NCBI GenBank assembly: GCA_032622095.1
Contig: CP136061.1
Location: 198,014,935 to 198,078,934, forward strand
Direction of reading: 5' to 3'
DNA length: 64,000 nt
From: Siphonodentalium dalli
Taxonomy: Eukaryota > Mollusca > Scaphopoda > Gadilida > Siphonodentaliidae
Of this stretch, positions 23,573 to 34,793 are shown one piece after another (position 1 is the stretch's first letter; each line of letters starts with the position of its first letter). The notes below the pieces were generated by a model. The model made no database searches and was not told where the DNA came from. It worked only from the letters and a program-made list of their open reading frames with translations. A program made the translations under genes and the position numbers.

Positions 23573-23924
23573 AGGACTAGGCCCTAACCATTTCAGCCCT
23601 ACACATACATCTTTTTCTTTTCACTTGTTGCCACATAAATTGTAATTGCATTCATGTCTTCGGATATCGTATTGTCACATATTACTAGTACATGTATTAA
23701 ATAGCTGGTATTATGGGCCTACCTCGAATTGATTCACCACTACCATTCCATATAGTAATAATAGTAGTATGTATATCATATTCAGGGTTGTGGTGAATTT
23801 AACACACTGTATACTTACCATACATGTATATCTGGTTCTATTTTATGGTACTAGTACTAAGAATACAAACCTTCTGTTGCATGAGATTACCAGTATCTAA
23901 ATTGTACCCTCAGACTATCACCCC

Positions 23925-24035
23925 ATGCCATCACTATTATTAGGCACCATCACTATTATTGTTTTTGAGGTAAAATACATGTACCACCTACTACTACTAG
24001 TATCACTATTATCCGGCCATCACTATTATTAGGCG
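23925..24035. repeat. CCATCACTATTATTAGGC motif repeats
   Basis: At least three copies of CATCACTATTATTAGGC or close variants within 110 bp. This motif is also the end of the small element at 37079-37251, so this is a related, degraded element. Confidence 0.6.
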
Positions 24036-24180
24036 CATAAGAGTATAGCAGTAGGATCTGTTCCTCGGCACATTTTTCTCCAAGACACCTCAGTGGATCG
24101 ATTTAACTAAATTTGGTGTTATGACTCCGGTTACCCTGGCAGAGGTTTTACCGGTAGTTTTTTTTTAATTAGATTTAAAT

Positions 24181-24560
24181 TTTTTTAATTTTTTTTAAAT
24201 CAAACTGTTGAAATGATCAAAAACGGACGACAGACCCAACTACATGTACATAATATGGCCCTTGGTCAAAATTAGTATTTTTGAGCAAAGACTATTATCC
24301 CACAGCTGGTTAAAAGTTGTGTGGTATATAAAATTTATGTAACATGTTTCCGTCGTGGTGGACAATAAAAAGCTTCTTTTTTTTTGTAATCAAACTGTTT
24401 AAATGAACAAAAACGGACGACAGATCGAACTATGGCCCTTGGTCAAAATTAAGTATTTTTGTGCAAAGACTACCGGTATTACCCACAGCTGGTTAAAAGT
24501 TTTGTGGTATATATATATAATTTATGTAACATGTTTTCGTCTCGGTAGACAATAAAAAGC
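24181..24560. repeat. Two diverged copies of a 175-bp unit
   Basis: Both copies run from AATCAAACTGTT-AAATGA-CAAAAACGGACGACAGA through ACCCACAGCTGGTTAAAAGT to GACAATAAAAAGC. The unit is a relative of the 27-35 kb array unit (shared CCCACAGCTGGTT and TTTATGTAACATG). Confidence 0.75.
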
Positions 24561-24649
24561 GTCTTTTCCTTTTTCCTTTGTAAGTTTGAGCTATTGCCAT
24601 GGGTTGCCGTCTGTCGTCCGTGTGTGCGTATTTCTGTCAACAATTCCTT

Positions 24650-25930
24650 TGGCGCGGGCTACATGTCGTACATGTACATGTATGTTTGGTCTGATCTTTA
24701 TGAAATTTGTCATGAATGTTGACATTGAGCTGTAGATGGGAACGAGTCATTTTGGGTCATTCGGCCAAAAAACATGGCTGCCGGTGGCCATCTTGAATTA
24801 AAAAATTAAATCCATTGACGCGGGCTACATGCCGTACTGTTCATGTGATCATCATAAAATTTGTCATGAATGTTGACATTTACATACATGTATTGATGGG
24901 AACAATTCATTTTTGGGGTCAATCGGCCAAAATACATGGCCGCCAGCAGCAATCTTGGATTTTACTCTTTACATGACTAAATACTATGGCACAGGCTACA
25001 GGTCGTACCTTTGGTCAGTTCATTATGAGATTTGTCATGGCTATTGACATGTACCGTACATGTAGATGGGAACGAGTCATTTTGGGGTCAATCGGCAAAA
25101 CGTCGTACTGGGGTACAGTACTGATCATCATGAAATTTGTCATGGATGTTAATATACCGGTAGATGGGAACGAGTCATTTTTGGGTCGTTCGGCCAAAAA
25201 ACATGGCCGCCATCAGCCATCTTGGATTTTACTCTTTGCATGACTAAATCATTTGGCATGGGCTACAGGTCCTACCTTTGGTCGGATCATTATGAAATTT
25301 GGCACGGCTGTTGACATTGATATTTAGATGGGAAATGAATCATTTTGGGGTCATTCGGCAAAAAAACATTGCTGCCAGCAGCCAGTCATTTGGGGTCGTT
25401 CGGCCAAAAAACATGACTGCCAGCAGCCATCTTTGTTTTTACTCTTTGTATGACTAAATCCTTTGGCACGGGCTACAGGTCCTACCTTTGGTCGGATCAT
25501 TATGAAATTTGTCACGGCTGTTTACATGTAGATGGGAAATGAGTCATTTTTGGGTCATTCGGCAAAAAAACATTGCCGCCAGCAGCCATCTTGGATTTTA
25601 ATCTTTAAATGACTAAATCTTTTAGCACGGGCTACAAGTTATATCTTTGGTCTGATCATCATGAAATTTTCATGGATGTTAACAATGACATGTACATAGG
25701 AACAAGTCATTTTGGGGTCATTTGGCCCAAAAACATGGCCGCCAGCAGCCATCTTGGATTTACTCTTTACATGACTAAATCCTTTGACACAGGCTACCGG
25801 TCGTATCTTTTGTCAGATAATCATGTTAACAATGACGTAAATGGGAACTAGTCTTGGGGGTCATTCGGCAAAAAACATGGTTGTTAGTGCCACTCAGTGG
25901 CCATCTTGGATTCTACTCATTGCATACATG
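24650..25930. repeat. Tandem array, about 160-bp units with YY1-like motifs
   Basis: About eight diverged units. Each has a GGGCTACA-GTC-TAC segment, a TGAAATTTGTCA segment, a GATGGGAA-GAGTCATTTTGGG segment and an AAACATGGC-GCCAGCAGCCATCTTGG segment. Markers are spaced mostly 142-166 bp apart. Read on the minus strand most units contain CCAAGATGGC, the YY1 core. Single related copies occur near 26290, 38040, 43100, 49355 and 61960. Open frames here are incidental. Confidence 0.85.
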
Positions 25931-25968
25931 TAACTTAGTAGGCAGGGCTGGCGAGTCTAGAAAATCCA

Positions 25969-25990
25969 GGAGGGCTATTAATAGCCCTCC
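25969..25990. repeat. Perfect 22-bp palindrome
   Basis: GGAGGGCTATT is followed directly by its reverse complement AATAGCCCTCC; a further GGAGGGCTATAACCCTCC follows at about 26003. It may be the centre of a small inverted-repeat element. Confidence 0.85.
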
Positions 25991-26185
25991 TAGATTTGTC
26001 TGGGAGGGCTATAACCCTCCTCAACTTTTACAGTTATGATTTATTTTATCTGAGTTACTACTGCCCTTAGTTTGTCTATTTTGATGTTTTGACTATTATC
26101 CATCAGCTGGTTAAAAGTTGTGGGGTATATATACATGTAATTTATGTAACATGTTTTCAATTGACAAAGAACATTCTCAATTTAT

Positions 26186-26425
26186 ATGATGAACCTGATC
26201 TATTTCGAGATTCCATGGGTGATTTTGTATGTGGTATTGTGACATTTAAATATAAAGAGTGTCCATGCTTCCATATCCCAAAAAACATGGGTTGCCATCC
26301 GCCATCTTGGATTTTACTCTTTGCATGACTTAATCCTTTGGCACATCCAACAAGACGACATTCCTAATCCGATCATCACCAAACTTTCGAAGTGACTTCT
26401 AGAATTTCATTGAAAAATATAGCCG
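26186..26425 (+). repeat. 240-bp interspersed repeat, copy 1
   Basis: Nearly identical to 37935-38175 in the same orientation, from ATGAACCTGATCTATTTCGA to AAAAATATAGCCGCC. It contains one CCATCTTGGATTTTACTC block of the 24.65-25.93 kb array family. Confidence 0.85.
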
Positions 26426-27370
26426 CCAAAAGCGGTAGACAATAAAGAGCGATCTAAATTATGAACTGTCTGTTTGGAGGTACATGTACATGTACAATGT
26501 ACCTAATAATTGTGATCTGTACATGTATGTGGCATGTTGGCATTCGAATATATGAATAATTGAGAATTTGGAAATAATTTACAAAGAACAACAAATGAAA
26601 ACACCTGATAGATACCGGTAGTTCCGCCCAGTGTTTTTATAACGTTTGGGAGCTTCTTATGACAAAGTTTTATATATCCAACTGGAAAAACCTACCGGTA
26701 TAATACATTGTACCGATATTATGGTATATATACCCCACATCTTGTTAAAAGTTGTGGGGTGATACATGTATCTAATAGTAATATACATGTATCTTGTTTT
26801 AAACTAACAATACATGTACTAGTAGGTCTTTCAATTTTGTTAACAATGTTCTGAAATATGTACATGTATACCGGTATGTCTTAAAAAGTTAATGATAAAA
26901 AAGTATACAGCTACACAAAATAATATAAATAAATGATCCCATAGTGGATTAAAAATTATGGTGCTTCTGTAAAATTTGTACTTGACGCAACCGAGGAGTA
27001 CTATATTTGTCCAATGATCTTCGTAACAGTTAATATGGGCTTTCCAAAATATAATTGCTCACACATTAAAGTTTGGATACAGTGTCATTGACATTTTCAT
27101 TCAATTTAGGTTCTTGGAGAATTGACATACATGTAGTTCCTCCAGTTACGACTAGTAAAGACATGGCATGACCATATTGGTATTAAACTTCGACTTCCAT
27201 AAAGATACTATTGAAGATCGCAATGATTATAAACATGGTGTTATACATGTAACTATATGTACATGTGTAATTTAAAAGTTTTTGGTTGAGTTGGGTAACA
27301 GCTACCGGTATGGCCCTTTGGTGAAAATTAAGGATTTTTGAGCAAAAACTATTATATATACCCCACAGCT

Positions 27371-27378
27371 GGTTCAAT
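27371..27378. repeat. Target-site duplication, left, foldback copy 2
   Basis: GGTTCAAT before the terminus GGTGTCAG, repeated exactly at 28577-28584. Sibling array units show a single GGTTCAAT here (for example near 30258), which is the empty site. Confidence 0.95.
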
Positions 27379-27393
27379 GGTGTCAGACCGGTT

Positions 27394-27628
27394 TTCCGAA
27401 GACCTATTACTACGAAGGCCCACAACTCCGAAGACCCGATTCTCCGACGGCCCATAACTCCGAAGATCCGATTCTCCGAAAGCCCATAACTCCGAAGGGC
27501 CGATTCTCCGAAGACCTATAACTCCGAAGGGCCGATTCTCCGAAGACCTATAACTCCGAAGGCCCGATTCTCCGACGGCCCATAACTCCGAAGGTCTGAT
27601 TCTCCGAAGGTCCGATTCTCCGAAGATT
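27394..27628. repeat. 16-bp tandem array, left arm of foldback copy 2
   Basis: About 15 monomers with the CTCCGAAG core in the orientation of the left arm of copy 1, beginning with the variant CTACGAAGGCCCAC that is also seen, reversed, at the right end of copy 1. Confidence 0.95.
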
Positions 27629-28327
27629 TTGTTTTATCGGGGTATTATCGTTTACTAAATAGTGTACAGTCCAGTGGCGAAGCCAAGGGGTCCCAAAATT
27701 CCCACTGCCCCCATTAAACCTCTACTTGCTATTTCAGACAATATGGGCCCCTACCAAAACATGTCCAATGTCATGTAAACGCCCGGAAATCGTTCATGGG
27801 GCATCAAAATATTCAAACTTTTCCTACTGCCCCCACCTAAATGGGAATCCTGGCCCGCCACTGACTATACACCAGATACTATAACGTTACGTTGGCCCAT
27901 GAGATGTCAGAGTAAAATGTACAGGGGTGAACGGGGAAGAACTTGTGGCCCCTGTGCATGTTAGGCTACTCTGACATTCTTGCAGCGTTTCGTTATAATA
28001 TACCCGGTGCACACCAGTGGCGGAGCTAGGGTTTCCATTTAGGGGTGCACATTAATTAGCATATGTGGGGGATATATCATGCATATGATATGCCGAAAAC
28101 ATATCACGAAGGCCTGATTTGGGGAGCGCATAGGTACATGGGAGGGGTCGCCCCCAATCGTTGGTTCGGGGGCTCCCCTGGGCAGGAACACTGTGAATAT
28201 TTGAATGCCTAGGAGGGATTTCCTGACGTTTACATGACATTTGACATGTTTTTTGGGGGCGGTCTTCCCTAGGGCCCCATTGACCCCGCAACTGGACTGT
28301 ACACTATTTAATAAGTGATAAAACATG

Positions 28328-28562
28328 ATCTTCGGAGAATCGGACCTTCGGAGAATCGGACCTTCGGAGAATCGGCCCTTCGGAGTTATAGACCTTCGGA
28401 GTTATGGGCGTTCGGAGTTATAGGCCTTCGGAGTTATGGGCTTTCGGAGTTATGGGTCTTCGGAGTTATGGGATTTCGGAGAATCGGGACTTCGGAGTTA
28501 TGGGCTTTCGGAGAATCTGACCTTCGGAGAATCGGACCTTCCGAGCTATGGGTCTTCGGAAA
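28328..28562. repeat. 16-bp tandem array, right arm of foldback copy 2
   Basis: About 15 monomers with the CTTCGGAG core; the order of the two monomer types near the outer end parallels the left arm of copy 1 read in reverse. Confidence 0.95.
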
Positions 28563-28576
28563 AACGCTACATAACC

Positions 28577-28584
28577 GGTTCAAT
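28577..28584. repeat. Target-site duplication, right, foldback copy 2
   Basis: GGTTCAAT directly after the terminus ATAACC. Confidence 0.95.
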
Positions 28585-30152
28585 TTGGTAACAAATAATA
28601 ATTTAATTGGTCAAGAATATAAACTGGAACAAATTCAATTCACTTCTTCTTAAATTATAGGATAATAGGGGAAAATCTGTGGAATTTTCCCCACTATTTA
28701 CTGAGAGGCAAGAATTTTTTCAGCCTCAAACTAGACTTAAGTCCATTATACATGTATGTAATGAAATTACAGTAATTTCCCTGTACAATGAAGAAAATCA
28801 CAGGATATGAGAATGAATTTTAAATTTTGGGGGTCGTGTCCAGTTCTGCATGGAATTGTCCTTAGTGGTTTTAAAGTTTTTGATTGAGTTGGGTAACAGC
28901 TACATGTACATGTACATGTATACATGTATGTACCGGTATAGCCCTTTGGTGAAAAATAAGGATTTTTTTTAGCAAAAACTATTATATATACCCCACAGCT
29001 GGTTCAAAGTTGTGGGATATATATAATTTATGTAACATGCACAGAGTAAATTTTGTCAATCTTGTATTAAATATATATACCCCACAATTGGTTACAAATT
29101 ATAAGCTATCTAAATATAAATATATATTTTTTATAGCAGTAGGATCCGTCCCTTTGTCCGTGTGTCTGCGCATTTTTCTCCAAGAAACCTGGACTGATTT
29201 AACTAAATTTGGTGTGATGATTTGGGTCACCCTGGCGGAGGTTATACATGTAATAACATTAATTTTTTTATTTTTTTTATTTCTTGTTTTGTTTTTAATT
29301 AAAACTGTTTAAATAATTGTAACGTGCCCAAAGCATACAAACGCACAGTAGACCCAACTACATGTATGGTTTTTAGTGAAAATTAAAAAAATTTGAGCAA
29401 AAACTATTATATATACCCCACAGCTAGTTCAATTTGGTAATGAATAATAATTTAATTGGTCAAGAATATAAAATGGAACAAATTCACTGCTTTTTATATT
29501 ATAGGATAATAGGGGAAATCTGATTTTCCCCACTATTTTAATACTGAGAGGCAAGAATTTTGTTCAGCCTCAAACCAGACTTAAGTCCATTATACAGTAA
29601 TTTCCCTATACAATGAAGAAATTTACAAAACATGGGAATGAATTTGAAATTTTGGTGGTCGTGTCCAGTTCTGCATGGAATTACCCTTTAGTGGTTTTAA
29701 AGTTTTTGATTCAGTTGGGTAACAGCTACATGTATGGCCCTTTGGTGAAAAATAAGGATTTTTTAGCAAAAACTATTATATATATACCTCACAGCTGGTT
29801 CAAAGTTGTGGGATATATATAATTTATGTAACGTGCACACAGTAAATTTTGTCAATCTTGTATTAAATATATATACCCCACAATTGGTAACAAATTATAA
29901 GCCATCTAATAAATATTTTTTATAGCAGTAGGATCCGTCCCTATGTCCGTGTCAACTGTGCGTCTGCGCATTTTTCTCCAAGAAACCTGGACTGATTTAA
30001 CTAAATTTGGTGTGATGACTTGGGTCACCCTGGCGGAGGTTTATATAACAACATTAATTTAAATTTTGTTTTATTTAAATTTTTTTTTCAATCAAAACTG
30101 TTTAAATAATTGTAACGTGCGCAAAGCATACAAACATACAGTAGGCCCAACT

Positions 30153-30200
30153 ACATATGGCTTGTTGCCATTCATCGGAAAGCTCTCGTGTACATGTATG
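30153..30200. repeat. Fragment of mariner-like MITE inside an array unit
   Basis: TATGGCTTGTTGCCATTCAT and GGAAAGCTCTC match the centre of the MITEs at 20321 and 23361. Most sibling array units lack it; only this one and the unit at 34746 carry it. Confidence 0.8.
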
Positions 30201-33200
30201 GTTTTTGGTGAAAATTAAGTATTTTTGAGCAAAATCTATTATATATAACCCACAGCTGGTTCAATTTGGTAACAAATAATAATTTAATTTGTCAAGAATA
30301 TAAAATGGAACAAATTCACTGTTTCTTATATTATAGGATAATAGGGGAAAATCTGGGGAATTTTCCCCACTATTTACTGAGAGGCAAGAATTTTTTCAGC
30401 CTCAAACTAGACTTAAGTCCATTATACATGTACATGTATGTCATGAAATTACAGTAATTTCCCTGTACAACAGTGTGTACAATGAAGAAAATCACAGGAC
30501 ATGAGAATGAATTTGAAATTTTGGGGGTCGTGTCCAGTTCTGCATGGAATTGTCCTTAGTGGTTTTAAAGTTTTTGATTGAGTTGGTATCAGCTACATGT
30601 ACATGTATACCGGTATGTACCGGTATAGGCCATAGCCCTTTGGTGAAAAATAAGGATTTTTTTTAGCAAAAACTATTATATATACCCCACAGCTGGTTCA
30701 AAGTTTTGGGTTATATATAATATATGTAACATGCACAGAGTAAATTTTGTCAATCTTGTATTAAATATATATACCCCACAATTGGTTACAAATTATAAGC
30801 CATCTAAATATAAATACATATTTTTTATAGCAGTAGGATCCGTCCCTTTGTCCGTGTGTCTGCGCATTTTTCTCCAAGAAACCTGGACTGATTGAACTAA
30901 ATTTGGTGTGATGATTTGGGTCACCCTGGCGGAGGTTATAACATTATTATTATTTTTTTTTTTATTTCTTGTTTTGTTTTTAATTAAAACTGTTTAAATA
31001 ATTGTAACGTGCGCAAAGCATACAAACGTACAGTAGGCCCAACTACATGTATGGTTTTTAGTGAAAATTAAAAAAATTTGAGCAAAAACTATTATATATA
31101 CCCCACAGCTGGTTCAATTTGGTAACGAATAATAATTTAATTGGTCAAGAATATAAAATGGAACAAATTCACTGCTTTTTATATTATAGGATAATAGGGG
31201 AAAATCTGGGGAATTTTCCCCACTATTTTAATACTGAGAGGCAAGAATTTTTTCAGCCTCAAACCAGACTTAAGTCCATTATACAGTAATTTCCCTATAC
31301 AATGAAGAAATTTACAAAACATGGGAATGAATTCAAAATTTTGGTGGTCGTGTCCAGTTCTGCATGGAATTGCCCTTAGTGGTTTTAAAGTTTTTGATTG
31401 AGTTGGGTAACAGCTACATGTACATGTATGGCCCTTTGGTGAAAAATAATGATTTTTTTAGCAAAAACTATTATATATACCCCACAGCTGGTTCAAAGTT
31501 GTGGGACATATATAATTTATGTAACATGCACAGAGTAAATGTTGTCAATCTTGTATACTAAATACATGTATACATTGTACATGTATATACACCCCACAAT
31601 TGGTTACAGATTATAAGCCATCTAAATATAAATAAATATTTTTTATAGCAGTAGGATCCGTCCCTTTGTCTGTGTGTCTGCGCATTTTTCTCCAAAAAAA
31701 CCTGGACTGATTTAACTAAATTTGGTGTGATGATTTGGGTCACCCTGGCGGAGGTTATAACAACATTAATTTTATTTTTTGTTTTAATTTCTTGTTTTGT
31801 TTTTAATTAAAACTGTTTAAATAATTGTAACGTGCGCAAAGCATACAAACGCACAGTAGGCCCAACTACATGTATGGTTTTTAGTGAAAATTAAAAAAAA
31901 TTGAGCAAAAACTATTATATATACCCCACAGCTGGTTCAATTTGGTAACGAATAATAATTTAATTGGTCAAGAATATAAAATGGAACAAATTCACTGCTT
32001 TTTATATTATAGGATAATAGGGGAAAATCTGGGGAATTTTCCCCACTATTTTAATACTGAGAGGCAAGAATTTTTTCAGCCTCAAACCAGACTTAAGTCC
32101 ATTATACAGTAATTTCCCTATACAATGAAGAAATTTACAAAACATGGGAATGAATTTGAAATTTTGGTGGTCGTGTCCAGTTCTGCATGGAATTGCCCTT
32201 AGTGGTTTTAAAGTTTTTGATTGAGTTGGGTAACAGCTACATGTACATGTATGGCCCTTTGGTGAAAAATAAGGATTTTTTTTAGCAAAAACTATTATAT
32301 ATACCCCACAGCTGGTTCAAAGTTGTGGGACATATATAATTTATGTAACATGCACAGAGTAAATTTTGTCAATCTTGTATTAAATATATATACCCCACAA
32401 TTGAATGAATTTGAAATTTTGGTGGCCGTGTCCAGTTCTGCATTGAATTACCCTTTAGTGGTTTTAAAGTTTTTGATTGAGTTGGGTAACAGCTACATGT
32501 ATGGCCATTTGGTGAAAAATAAGGATTTTTTAGCAAAAACTATTATATATATACCCCACAGCTGGTTCAAAGTTGTGGGACATATATAATTTATGTAACA
32601 TGCACAGAGTAAATGTTGTCAATCTTGTATACTAAATACATGTATACATTGTACATGTATATACACCCCACAATTGGTTACAGATTATAAGCCATCTAAA
32701 TATAAATAAATATTTTTTATAGCAGTAGGATCCGTCCCTTTGTCTGTGTGTCTGCGCATTTTTCTCCAAAAAAACCTGGACTGATTTAACTAAATTTGGT
32801 GTGATGACTTGGGTCAGCCTGGCAGAGGTTATAAGAACATTAATTTAAAAAAAAAAATTTAATTTCTTTTTTTGTTTTGAATCAAAAACTATTATATATA
32901 CCCCACAGCTGGTTAAATTTGGTAACAAATAATAATTTAATTGGTCAAGAATATAAAATGGAACAAATTCACTGCTTCTTAAATTATAGGATAATAGGGG
33001 AAAATCTGGGGAATTTTCCCCACTATCTACTGAGAGGCAAAAAAAATTTCAGCCTCAAACCAGACTTACATGTAAGTCCATTATACATGTACATGTACTA
33101 GTATGTCATGAAATTACAGTAAGTTCCCTATACAATGAAGAAAATTACATGACATGAGAATGAATTTGAAATTTTGCAGTTCTGCAAATACACCCCACAA

Positions 33201-34173
33201 TTGGTTACAGATTATAAGCCATCTAAATATAAATAAATATTTTTTATAGCAGTAGGATCCGTCCCTTTGTCTGTGTGTCTGCGCATTATTCTCCCAAAAA
33301 ACCTGGACTGATTTAACTAAATTTGGTGTGATGACTTGGGTCAGCCTGGCAGAGGTTATAAGAACATTAATTTAAAAAAAAAATTTAAATTTCTTTTTTT
33401 GTTTTGAATCAAAACTGTTTAAGGCAAAAACTATTATATATACCCCACAGCTGGTTCAATTTGGTAACAAATAATAATTTAATTGGTCAAGAATATAAAA
33501 TGGAACAAATTCACTGCTTCTTAAATTATAGGATAATAGGGGGAAATCTGGGGAATTTTCCCCACTATCTACTGAGAGGCAAAACAAATTTCAGCCTCAA
33601 ACCAGACTTACATGTAAGTCCATTATACATGTACATGTACTAGTATGTCATGAAATTACAGTAATTTTCCTATACAATGAAGAAAATTACATGACATGAG
33701 AATGAATTTGAAATTTTGCAGTTCTGCATTGAATTACCCTTATAGTGGTTTTAAAGTTTTTGATTGAGTTGGGTAACAGCTGCATGTATGGCCCTTTGGT
33801 GACAATTGAAAATAAGGATTTTTAGCAAAAACTATTATATATACCCCACAGCTGGTTCAAAGTTGTGGGATATATATAATTTATGTAACATGCACAGAGT
33901 AAATTTTGTCAATCTTGTATTAAATATATATACCCCACAATTGAATGAATTTGAAATTTTGGTGGCCGTGTCCAGTTCTGCATTGAATTACCCTTTAGTG
34001 GTTTTAAAGTTTTTGATTGAGTTGGGTAACAGCTACATGTATGGCCCTTTGGTGAAAAATAAGGATTTTTTAGCAAAAACTATTATATATATACCCCACA
34101 GCTGGTTCAAAGTTGTGGGATATATATAATTTATGTAACATGCACACAATAAATTTTGTCAATCTTGTATTAA

Positions 34174-34449
34174 CCCTTTACCCAACAAACCGGCCAAAAC
34201 CGGCCAAATAAAGCTTCAACAGCCTAAAATATATTCGGTCTGTCTCAATAGAACCATACAAATATGGATATCATTGGAACCGTCTCCTTTTTTTAACACT
34301 TTTTACCATTTTTTCTTACATTCTTTTACAATTTTATAATTTTTAATGTGTTAAGCCAATGCAATCTCTTATATATGCGAGGCGACCTATGGTCGACTCG
34401 CATATATAAGAGAATGCATTGGCACAGGGCCGTTCTGTTGGGTAAAGGG
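34174..34449. mobile_element. piggyBac-like MITE flanked by TTAA
   Basis: A 276-bp element with inverted ends CCCTTTACCCAACA / TGTTGGGTAAAGGG, flanked on both sides by TTAA (34170-34173 and 34450-34453). Sibling array units read CTTGTATTAAATATATATAC without it, which is the exact empty site with one TTAA. TTAA duplication plus CCC-starting ends is the signature of the piggyBac superfamily. The right half has an inner palindrome with AATGCATTCTCTTATATA-like arms around GACCTATGGTCGAC. No coding; it would need a transposase supplied elsewhere. Confidence 0.93.
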
Positions 34450-34745
34450 TTAAATATATACATGTATACCCCACAATTGGTTACAAATTATAAGCCATCT
34501 AATAAATATTTTTTATAGCAGTAGGATCCGTCCCTTTGTCCGTGTCAACTGTGCGTCTGCGCATTTTTCTCCAAGAAACCTGGACTGATTTAACTAAATT
34601 TGGTGTGATGACTTGGGTCACCCTGGCGGAGGTTTATATAACAACATTAATTTAAAAAAAAAAATTATTTAAATTTTTTTTTTCAATCAAAACTGTTTAA
34701 ATAATTGTAACGCGCGCAAAGCATACAAACATACAGTAGGCCCAA

Positions 34746-34793
34746 CTACATATGGCTTGTTGCCATTCATCGGAAAGCTCTCGTGTACATGTA
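34746..34793. repeat. Fragment of mariner-like MITE inside an array unit, second
   Basis: Same insertion and same junctions as at 30153-30200, showing that these two array units share a common ancestor more recent than the others. Confidence 0.8.

Larger units (their letters stand above)
22342..23601. mobile_element. Possible hAT-like element with nested insertions
   Basis: Outer ends TAGGGCTGAAACGGTTA (22342) and TAACCATTTCAGCCCTA (ending 23601) are inverted matches over about 16 bp. They resemble hAT-family ends, which often contain CAGGGCTG-like sequence. Flanking 8-mers (TACATGTA and CACATACA) are only partly alike. The interior contains a hairpin (22446-22582), a GTCC-rich repeat (22590-23210) and a mariner-like MITE (23361-23572), so it would be a nest. 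Confidence 0.35.
27379..28576. mobile_element. Foldback (TU-like) DNA transposon, copy 2
   Basis: A 1198-bp relative of copy 1 in opposite orientation: starts GGTGTCAGACCGG, ends CGCTACATAACC. Flanked by perfect 8-bp GGTTCAAT duplications within a unit of the 830-bp array. Arrays of 16-bp monomers lie at about 27394-27628 and 28328-28562, inner inverted segments (GTGTACAGTCCAGTGGCG) at about 27660 and 28290-28310. The middle is shorter than in copy 1: a segment matching 10480-10890 of copy 1 is missing or replaced, and it carries a GGCGGAGCTAGGGTTTCC stretch near 28020. No transposase. It must have inserted after the array formed, since the empty site exists in sibling units. Confidence 0.93.

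Noticed and set aside
25609-26039. Frames reading KNMAASSHLGF
   Set aside because: By-product of the 160-bp array; the same text appears in other frames and copies with stops.
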